Shown here: positions 10,851-20,400 of the stretch, one piece after another
How positions within the stretch are numbered: the first letter of the stretch is position 1
Layout of the letters: each line of letters starts with the position of its first letter
Assembly (NCBI GenBank): GCA_039105265.1
Contig: JAPFFF010000066.1
Span: 124,001 to 188,000 of the forward strand
DNA from: Tritrichomonas musculus
Lineage: Eukaryota > Parabasalia > Tritrichomonadida > Tritrichomonadidae
Length of the DNA: 64,000 nt
Direction of reading: 5' to 3'
The notes under the pieces: generated by a model
Databases searched by the model: none
What the model was told of the DNA's origin: nothing
Seen by the model: only the letters and a program-made list of their open reading frames with translations
Program-made: the position numbers and the translations under genes

Positions 10851-12086
10851 TTAGTGAGTCGACTCAATTTCTATTTTTTCGATTTCATTTATCGAATTTG
10901 TTTTTTTATTTTCTTTTTTGGAGATTTCATTAAAAGCATGAAATAGAACTCCCATTGCTGAAATATTTCTATTGCTATTCTGAATGAACACAGGAACATT
11001 TGACACCCATTCACTTTTTGTGAAATGCATGAACTCATCTCTGCACATTCCTAAATTTTTCTTCAAGCATTTGAAGCCATCATTGAACACTGTGTAAGTA
11101 ATGAAAATAGACTTACATTTGAATCCAATTGCGCATGTTCTAGCAAATCTCATGACAAACTTGAAGTGATTTTCGAGAGCTTTTGAAGCAATCACATCGT
11201 TTGAGTCCTTTTCAATTACGTCAATTGGATCCAAATTACTCAAATCTACTTTTTCATGCTTCAAATTTGGATTGCTCAAACTACTTTGATGACTGCTTTC
11301 TTTCATTCTTTTCAACAACTCAAACTCATAACATTTCTGAAGCCCTCTGTAAGAGCAAATGTCTTCCCACTCAACAGCTGCTCCTTTCTTCTGACGGATG
11401 AAATTCATCAACTCAAGCTCTTCCTCATAATTCGTCTCTTCAGGTCCGCATATTTGAAGCAGCGAGTGGCCCCACTCCGACGAGATCACGTTGTACGAGT
11501 CGGTCGAATCGATCGGTATGATGAAGGCAGCACCAAGTCCTCGCGAAATCTGCAAGACAACAGCTGCTTCACTCGAGAAATAAAGCGGGTATAAAACAGG
11601 CATGACATCCATCGCAGGAGGCTTCCAAAGGGGAACAAAATCATCTTCTAGTCCGTAGAATTCATCAGTCGAAATAATGCCGTATCCAAGCGCTTGTATC
11701 TCGTTGATCATGCAGAGCTGTTTGGTGTGGCAGCAACGAAATTCTGAAAATTCTGAAAGTGAAAAACGGTTGTCCCCGCTTGACCAGAAATTGGTGATGA
11801 CAACAGCTTCGTTTTCGACGGGACCTGGAAGTGATATTGCTGTTGATACAATTGTTATGGATGGCTTTAGAGAGGAAATCATGGAATCAAATGCTCTGAT
11901 TTTGGCTAATATCTCCTCTTTGGAAAATTCACCATCTTCAGTTTGAATATACTCATTGGAATCATCTAAATGCGCTGAATGCAAAGAAAATGTAATTCCA
12001 TTTTTACATATATGAATTCCTAATACCGATTCTTTAAATTCTTCATTTTTTAAGATTTCTTTTGTCCTATATTGCCTTAAATCCAT
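10851..12086 (-). CDS. Divergent glucokinase-family protein, possibly catalytically impaired
   Basis: 411 residues in the order of bacterial-type glucokinase (Glk, PF02685-like), the kind used by trichomonads for glucose phosphorylation. SLPGPVENEAVVITNFW (about 85-101) matches the G-P-V-x-N-x-x-x-x-T-N block. INEIQALGYGI (127-137) matches the N-D-F-x-A sugar site. LQISRGLGAAF (178-188) matches the GTGLG loop. SSEWGHSLLQ (202-211) matches EGGH, keeping Glu and His. Differences matter: the N-terminal DxGGT phosphate loop reads GIHICKNGIT, the catalytic Asp is Glu (E129), and GTGLG is SRGLG. A poorly conserved insert (about 260-305) and a charged tail follow. It may be a degenerate kinase or a regulatory paralogue. 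Family assignment is confident; activity is doubtful. Confidence 0.75.
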   Translation of the reverse strand: MDLRQYRTKEILKNEEFKESVLGIHICKNGITFSLHSAHLDDSNEYIQTEDGEFSKEEILAKIRAFDSMISSLKPSITIVSTAISLPGPVENEAVVITNFWSSGDNRFSLSEFSEFRCCHTKQLCMINEIQALGYGIISTDEFYGLEDDFVPLWKPPAMDVMPVLYPLYFSSEAAVVLQISRGLGAAFIIPIDSTDSYNVISSEWGHSLLQICGPEETNYEEELELMNFIRQKKGAAVEWEDICSYRGLQKCYEFELLKRMKESSHQSSLSNPNLKHEKVDLSNLDPIDVIEKDSNDVIASKALENHFKFVMRFARTCAIGFKCKSIFITYTVFNDGFKCLKKNLGMCRDEFMHFTKSEWVSNVPVFIQNSNRNISAMGVLFHAFNEISKKENKKTNSINEIEKIEIESTH

Positions 12087-12235
12087 TTTAATTTAAAAAG
12101 TTAAAAAGTTGGAATTGAATTCAATTGTTATCAAAAAGTTTCATTCATTTTACTTCAATTGAATTTAGAAGATTTCTATTTTTTTTTTTTTTTTTTTTTT
12201 TTATTTCGATTGATATTATATTATCTTTTCCTATT

Positions 12236-12480
12236 CATTTATACAAAAATTATTGGATTGATTTGGCCAAATTCATATTGTGAATTGGTGTAATATTCAT
12301 CATTGATTTTCATTCCCAAAACTTTAGTTGAATATTTATAACCAGATTCTCTGAGTGTTTTTGCATGAACAACTTCTTTTGAATAATTATTTAAAACCTA
12401 ATAATTATTCTTTTTTCCTAAAGTATGAACAAGTCTATTAATAAAAACAGACAAAGTATAGTTTTCTTTGTAATGCGATT
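12236..12480 (-). pseudogene. Truncated coding remnant, family unknown
   Basis: The minus strand keeps one reading frame with protein-like content (NRLVHTLGKKNNY, stop, VLNNYSKEVVHAKTLRESGY, then KINDEYYTNSQYEFGQINPI) up to a TAA near 12238. One in-frame TAG interrupts it. On its 5' side it runs straight into the GC-rich hairpin element at 12497, which may have cut the gene. Not recognised. Confidence 0.4.
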
Positions 12481-12496
12481 TTCTATAATAATTAGG

Positions 12497-12596
12497 TTTT
12501 TACCGATTCTTACCGCCAGCCGCGGGGTCTCGACTCGGCTTCGCTTCGCTCAGCCTCGCTCGACGCCCGCTAGGCGGTATGTAGTCTCGGTAAAAA
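12497..12596. repeat. GC-rich fold-back element (100 bp)
   Basis: Arms TTTTTACCGATTCTTACCGC and GGCGGTATGTAGTCTCGGTA pair imperfectly around a strikingly GC-rich core (CGCGGGGTCTCGACTCGG, CTTCGCTTCGCTCAGCC). The base composition is unlike anything within kilobases. TTTTTACCGATTCTT also forms the end of the MITE at 23388-23606, suggesting related elements. Confidence 0.6.
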
Positions 12597-12733
12597 TTAT
12601 GTAAAAATATAAAAAGATTTGTTTTTTCAATTATTTTATTTAGATTATTTTTTCTGAATGATTTCCACTTTTTGATGGTTCTTCAGAAAAGACTAACTAT
12701 ACTTTAGTTGATCCTGTCATTTTAACGTACTTC

Positions 12734-12768
<35 letters not shown>

Positions 12769-12799
12769 AAAGAAATTATTGATGCTCTTTTATAAAATA

Positions 12800-14401
12800 T
12801 TATGTAGTGACAATTCTCAATTTGATTGTTTCGAAGAGAGTATGGCCTTGGACTTTATATGATCTGAGAAAATGTGCAGCTGCTTCAATTCCTTCCAGAT
12901 TGTCAGGCAAAGTTTCATTGTCTTCCCAGCCTTCCGTCGAAAAGAACAGGTGTTCATCCAGCACACTCTTATCATATTCTTCAAAAAGAGGAATCAACGC
13001 ATTCAAAATCATTGAGTAGTCAGGTTTTGAATCACTTTCTGGCGTATTTTCTATTTTACGCCAAATTACTGCTCTGTAGGATGACTTGTTTTGTTCTTGG
13101 CTCAAGAAGTTACTGAGCTCTTCACATAAAGAAAGTGCCATGCTGTTGTCCTTCAGTCCGAACAAGTCGTCTCCTTCTTCAATCTTGTTTATGATGACCA
13201 TTATTTTAATTGCTGCTGATCCTTTGGCAAATGAAAAGATAGAAGGAAAATCTTCAAGGAATTTGTCTTTGTTGATCAAGTATTCGGTATCTTTGTGGCC
13301 AATCAGAACTTTGAATGCTTTAATGAGATGCTCAGAGGGTGAAATATTTTTCATATCAATGTGTGCAAGAGCAGGAAGAATGGTGTTCATTAATGAGATA
13401 TTAGAATGGAGTTCACCTTTTGTCATTATTCGGAACTTTTGCTTCTTAGGGCCATTCTTTTCTGGAGCAAAAATTGTTTTGTTATTGATTTCAATGAGTC
13501 TGTTTATGTATGACTTCAGTTTTGAAGGTGCATTTGTTCCTTTGTTGTAAGAATCAGCAGCTTCAAGAGCTTCTTTAAGAATTTCACGACTTTCTGATCT
13601 TTTTCTGTCATTGATTATTGACTGGAATTTATCATAATTCAACAAATCAACGCAGTTTTCACTTGTCTCGAGAATCAAGAAGAGAAGATTCATTTGATCT
13701 CTGAAATCCCTCAATATTTCGTTGATGAAGCCAGCAAGAACATAGATGTACTTTGTGTAATGTGCAAATGGAAGATTTGTTATGAAATCAAAAATTTTAT
13801 TGATGATTTTAACGGTATCTTCGTTGCTTTTTACCATTGTCATTGAATAAAGATATCGTTCAATGAAGTATGTTTTCACACCAACATTTCTTGCAATGAT
13901 GCAAGTTTTCTTGATCATAACAGGAGGATCGCTGTTGTCTTCTTCTTCAAACTGGCAGATGTAGTATGGCTGGCAATGATTGATTATATCTTTGATTTCA
14001 AGGTGATCATTGATGTGCTTCTCAAATTTGTAAAGATTGCTAAATTGAGGATCTGAATCAACAAATGATTTCCAAAATGATTTCAAATAACGGCTATCAT
14101 CACTCCAAGGATTGATGATTCTATTAAGAATATTAAATTCACTTTCAATCTGATTTTCATCTCCATTCAAAATTGCTTTGCAAACTTCATATATTTGCCT
14201 TGTCATCAATGTAACTTTCGAATTCAAAAACCAGTTTCCAAATTGATCGTCAATGTTGTTCGACTTCTTGAACAATTTTGAACGAACATTCTCAAAGAGG
14301 CTTGAATTTACTAGCATTTCATATGAATCCCTCTTCCAGTCTTTATATGTGACAATAACATCTTCTATTTCTTTAATTTCCATGAAATTATTCATAATCA
14401 A
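12800..14401 (-). CDS. C-terminal part of an RNF213-like protein (frame-shifted continuation)
   Basis: 533 residues, helical and acidic, with no cysteine cluster or other recognisable motif. It begins at an ATG (14401) that overlaps the last codons of the upstream 2683-residue reading frame by 14 bp in another frame. The first codons (MIMNNFMEIKEIEDVIV) continue without a gap from the end of that frame. RNF213-type proteins continue as long helical regions after their AAA+ core, so the simplest reading is one gene with a frame change at about 14390, either a real mutation or an assembly error. As a separate gene it would have no 5' spacer or promoter. An A-rich run (12736-12766) lies downstream. 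Confidence 0.6.
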   Translation of the reverse strand: MIMNNFMEIKEIEDVIVTYKDWKRDSYEMLVNSSLFENVRSKLFKKSNNIDDQFGNWFLNSKVTLMTRQIYEVCKAILNGDENQIESEFNILNRIINPWSDDSRYLKSFWKSFVDSDPQFSNLYKFEKHINDHLEIKDIINHCQPYYICQFEEEDNSDPPVMIKKTCIIARNVGVKTYFIERYLYSMTMVKSNEDTVKIINKIFDFITNLPFAHYTKYIYVLAGFINEILRDFRDQMNLLFLILETSENCVDLLNYDKFQSIINDRKRSESREILKEALEAADSYNKGTNAPSKLKSYINRLIEINNKTIFAPEKNGPKKQKFRIMTKGELHSNISLMNTILPALAHIDMKNISPSEHLIKAFKVLIGHKDTEYLINKDKFLEDFPSIFSFAKGSAAIKIMVIINKIEEGDDLFGLKDNSMALSLCEELSNFLSQEQNKSSYRAVIWRKIENTPESDSKPDYSMILNALIPLFEEYDKSVLDEHLFFSTEGWEDNETLPDNLEGIEAAAHFLRSYKVQGHTLFETIKLRIVTT

Positions 14402-17400
14402 TATCTTTTATTTCTTTCGAATACACTCTCTTATCAGGCTGACTATGATTTATCATTGCAATAAACTTGTCGTTATGATCATCTTTGATTTTAAAGAGAT
14501 CTGGAAAATCACTGATGTAATTTGAATATTCAAATTCAGTGATTCTCTCAATTGGCTGATTTTTCTTACAAAATTCGGAAAACAGACAATCATAGACAAA
14601 ATGACAAATTTCTTCCGAGTTGTTAATTTTTGATTCAAAAATATTTTCAAAATCTAAGCCACAATCAATGAAGTTAGTAAGACTTAGATAACTAGTGATT
14701 TTGCCGGATTCATCACAGTCATTAAATGTTCCATATAAAAAGAAATTGAGAATCCATGGAATTAAAGCATTTTGAAATATTTTATTTTCAGATTCTTCAT
14801 AATCACTGAAAGAAAATTTAGGAACTTTAACAAAGTGGTGATAAACTAGACATGGATGTGGCATTAATTTAATTTCTTTCTGTAAGTCCATGAAATTATC
14901 ATAACAATCAGAAAGTAGAATTTGGTTGTATTGAAGATCATCCCATTCTTTGTTATTCATTCCATTTCTGATATTATTCACTCTAATTTCTGTAACAAGT
15001 AAATTTGGCCTCATTCCATCCTTTTTTAATTGTATAAAATCAAAAGCAGCTTTGGCTTCTTTTTTATCATTAATTAAACCACGCGTATTGAAAAAGTCAT
15101 CGAAGTTTTTAATTGAAAGTATTTTTTTATTATCATCATTATCATCATATGGAAGATTTTGATCATAACTGTAGTAATTTTCATTAATATATTTGAAAAC
15201 ATCTGAAATATTTTCTTCACAAAGGTTATTTAGCAATTTTTTCATTAAATTCAGAGAGTTGTAATAAATATCAACTATAAAGAATTGCTTGAGGATGTTA
15301 TAAAAGACCAAACTTGGACTAGAAGAATTAATTTCTTTGTTGGGGTTAGCACTACTAAATGTATCATAAGTAATTGGTAAAATATTGCCAAGTTTAGGAA
15401 CATATTCAAATGCTTGCTTAACAAATTCGTCGACATTTTCTCTTTTGGTTTTATTTAATTTAATTGATGAAAGATATTTCAAGATAACATAAAACGAAGC
15501 AAAAACAGAATCATCAACGAGGCCAGAAACATTCTTAAAGAATTCAATTTCAAGATTCAATTTATTTAATTTATTTTCAAGTTCTTCTATTTTTTGAAGA
15601 TCTTCAATCTTTGTAGAATTTCCAATATTTTTGATTTCTTCCAAATTATCAGAAATGATCTTTTTGAGATCGTAAAAAGTAAATTGAACTTGTCCTTCTT
15701 CTGTTCCTTGACCATTATTCAACTCCTCAAGCACTTTAATTATGTCATCCATTTTATATGATCCACGGGATAATTTAACACCATTCGCAAAAATTGGATT
15801 AATATTTTCTCTCTGCTTTTTATCAAATTTGTCTTTGATATCATTGGCAATCTTTCCGTAGGCTCTTTTTATAATTTGTGAATCAGACGGAACATGTCCG
15901 AGTAAAGTGGCTGTACATATTTCTTGAATCAATGGTCGCTTTTCATCTGAATGTTCAGGTAATGAAGCTATCCAAACAACTGGAAAAGTAATTGACGAAT
16001 CAAATGATTTTGGAATTTGATTATCATTGACATGAAAGACAACAATATACTTTGGATATTCTTCGTTTTCATTCGGCTCACACGTAGATACTTTGTAATT
16101 CAAAGAATCAACAACAGAGAGAGCGTTATTTAGAGTATTTTCATCAGGAAGGTTGAAGATATCACTTCTAACTAGAATACTCCGTGTATGACTTATATCA
16201 GCAAGTTTTTCTCTCAGAGTATTGTGATCATCATATATAATTTCAAAGTTAGACTTACCATCAAAGTCGAAATCTTCATAAAAAGGAGTTTTTGTGAATG
16301 CAACTGCAGCAAATGGACTATCAGGTGGGATATTGTCCATTTTTGTCAAAAGATCATTTAGGCTCTTTATTGATGTATCTTTGAAGTGGTTATCAAGAAT
16401 AGCAATAGCTTCTTCTTCTTCATTTTTCATAATTGCGTCTTTTAAGTATTCAAAATCACTTTTTCTATAAGTAAGAAGATAATCTTGTTTTAATGATAAT
16501 GGAATTTCATCTGTGCTTTGCTCATCTTTGTCTTTATCTTTGTCTTTGTCTTTATTTTTGTCTTTGTCTTTGTCTTTATTTTTGTTTTTGCTTATGTTTT
16601 TGTTTTTGCTTTTGCTTTTATTTTTGCTTTTATTTTTATTTTTGTTTTTATTTTCGTTTTCATTTTCATTTTCGTTTTTATTTATTTCTTCTGAGGTATC
16701 TTCTTTAGATGGTTCTAAACTTAATAAAATTTTAACTTTTGATATCTCAGGGTAACCTGTTGTATTAAGCAAGTAACCTAAATTTTTAATTAATATTTCT
16801 TTATCCAAAAAAATATGATCAAGTCGATCAATTAATGGATAAGGAACAGGGTTCTTTATATTATCATTATAGATATCTGAATTGTTAATTATAAAGACAA
16901 ATTTTATGTTTGGAGTGAATTTGGGAAGATAAACAGGAAATCCTTGAAGAATGGCTGTTGGACATTGATTCTGCTGATTGATAACATTTAAAATATCAAT
17001 AATGTAATCTGAAAATGGATCATTTCCAATTGATATAAAAACATATTGTTCTTCTCTATTATTATTATCAGATCTTAAATATTTGAATAATTCATCAAAT
17101 TTTGTTTGACAATCTCTACCAACATCTTGAAATTCAAAAGGAACGAAATTATCTATAGTCATTGTATTTTCAGCCATTTCATTTGTATTCAATATTGATA
17201 AATATCGAAAAGCTTCATAATTTTTCGTTCGAATCAAAAGTGCTTTTCTCTGACTGTCTTTACTAGAGAATGAATGATATAGAATTAAGGGATTGATTTC
17301 ACACTTAAATGTTCTCTTTAATTTAAGTGGTTTCAACATTTCATTAATCATTTCTTCACTTGAATAAACACTTTTTTCAATAATGTCTTCTTCAAGTGAA

Positions 17401-20400
17401 AATGAATTTAATAAGAAAGATAATGATGCAAGTCTTTCATCTGAATCATCTAGTTCATTATTCCTGAAATCATCAAATAATGATATCAATTTAAATAATG
17501 GACGCATTGGGAAAAATCTGGGCCTATTGCCATTCTTTGTAACTTTCCAAAGTGTTTTAAGTACTTCCTTGTAGAATTTTCTAAGGTTATCAAAATTCTT
17601 TTTTTGATTATTTATTTTGTCTTCTTTATTGTTAAATAAATCATGATTTAGCAAGTAACAGGTGACATCTAAGTAACTATCCAATTGCTCACGCTCTAGT
17701 CTTTCTTCATCATCACACATTAATTCAATCAAAATCTTTGAAAAGTCATCTTTTGTTTTCAGTTCATCTATCATTTTCCCAAATGCAATTGATGTTGAAA
17801 GCTCGTCATCTGTCGGAAGACCAGCACATACAAGGAAGCCTCTATTCATGTTAGCAAAATCAATTGCATAGTTTGATAATTGAACTGGAATGACTTTACA
17901 ATATTCTGTTGAACCATCTTTAGTAATTTCAACGCCTTTGTCGCATAAAGGATGAAGTATTTTCAATGGCCGTGATGGATTGTAATTAGCAAGACCAACT
18001 TCTTCTAAAATAACGATAGCTTTTTTGCTTTCAACTTGCCTTTGACCAATCATAACACTGTTATCTTTTATGAATCTTGCGCCATTCATGAATTGTGCAA
18101 GAAGGCTGTTTGAATCTGACGTTCTTGAACACAAATACGTCGTTATAAAATAGTCATGTTTTTTGTTTTTCTTGTTCATGTGATAACTCTTATATATTTC
18201 AACTGCTTTTGATTTGGATGTTCCTGGCATTCCAATTATTAAGCATGTGAAGAAGCTCGAACTGCCTGCTGATTCAGCACCGTTTTTATTATCTTTTATC
18301 TCACGAGATGAGGCCGAAATAGTGAGAGACAAGATAAGTAAATGAAGCATTAATGAAGGCAGCGGATAAATCTCACTGTTTTTAACATGGTTGATATTTT
18401 TCATGCATTTTGCATATGCAAACAATATGGTAATTTGTTCCCAATTATCAAAGCAAATGAGTTCGCATTCATTGAACAATGATTGCGAATTTTGGACATG
18501 ATTCAGAATCAATTCATACATTGAAAATGGGTCTGATTCTTTAAATTCTTTTACAGCTTTGAATCGTTTTTTAATTTTATCATTTAGAGCAATTGTCTCA
18601 CGTGAAAATCGACTAATCAATGAAATATAAATTGAAACCACAATTGAAATTGAAGTTATCTTTTTTTGATATTTTTCATCAAATATTTTGTCACTTGATT
18701 CTTTCTGGATAATTTTACATATGAAGTCAAAAACATATGTGAAAATCGTAATGCATCGATGAACATCTCGATATGAGAAAACAGCTCGAAGTTTCATGAA
18801 TGTTCGAACTGACAAAAAGATTTTATTGATCAAGGTAGACATTATTTTAACAACGTTTTTATAATCAGTATATTTGATATTTTCCCATTGAAGAAGTATT
18901 TTAGTAATAATTGAACGAATGGCAATTTTTTCTTCATCTGGAAGATATTTTGATGAATTATCTGATTCATCAAATTCTTGTGGATCTGTTTTAATGATTG
19001 ATGATTTAACTGATTCTTGATCTTCTTTAACATTGTATGCATAAAAATGTTCATCAATATAAGTTAATGATTTAATGTCATTATCTAACGTGGAGAAAAG
19101 TTTAACATGTGATAATTGTAAATTAATTTTTTGACGAATACCAACACGTGATAATTCTTGTGTTATATCATTAACTGTATCTTTCGCATTGATGGCTGCA
19201 ATGTATGAGAAAAATTTACTTTCTTTGTTAAGAATCTGATCAATTACATAATAATACGCTGGACTTGTGTTAAGTTCATCGAGAAATATGATTATTTTTT
19301 CATTACCATAATTATCTCTGTTTAGTGTGCTTTTCCCATCTTCAATTTTATTGATTCTTGCCATATAGTCCTTTTGAGTGAAGTTTCCGTGAAAGTCAAT
19401 CATGAAAAAGCTCCAATTAACTTTTGATCTCGTTTCTGGATCGCTTTTTGCTAATGTTAGAACGTCATTCAGTAAGTTAATAACTGATGTCTTACCACAG
19501 CCAGTGTCACCTTGTAATATACTAAAGTGCTGATAGTAAATCTTAAGAATGATTTCAACAAACCTACAAAAGTAAGTCTTTGAAAATGAAATCTTAATAA
19601 TGTTCCAAATGAAATCTTTAGAAATCTCTGATTTCATTTGAATGATCAATTTATTTATGTTATTTACTTTTTCAATTTGGACATTCGAATGTGTCGTAAA
19701 ATAGCAATGAAGTAGCTCATCTATTTCGGACCATTCAAATCTTTCATCAATCTGTTTTAGTTTCTTTTTTAGATTTTCATTTGTATAATTTGGATTCATG
19801 AAAAGGCTGATAATATCAGAAAAATGTTCACTCGGAATATGGTCCATATCTGAGAATAACGATAAGAGAATCAATGCTATTTGAAGAGGATTAGTTGAAT
19901 CATTTTCAAATTTAATTTCTGGTAAAAACAATAAAATCGTTTTGAAAAATCGCGCTTGTAAAGTAAGATCATTATCGGCCTTCTCATTTTCATCAGTTAA
20001 GATATGGATTGATTTATCATCTTTAAATTTATTCTTAATTACTTGATCAAATGTTTTATCTGATTCAAATTCATTGATTCGTGGGTTATCTTTCGTCCAA
20101 TTTTGAATTGTGTCACGTTTGGACAAGAAGCTAACAATTATCCAGCCATTTTCCTTATCAAAAGCACTGCTTGTAATTATTCGTTGAGGAACAAGAAGCA
20201 AAAGATTTTTGGAGTTACTTGGTGTAAAGTGCCAAACATACAAAATTGAACGAATTGTCAATAAAAACAGGATTCTTTTGGTATATTCATCATTGTCTTG
20301 TTCTATTATTAGTTTTGAATAATCTTCAATCATTCTCCCAACTTTTGAAATGATACGATTATCATCAATATATTTGTCATCTTCAAATGACTCTCCAGGG

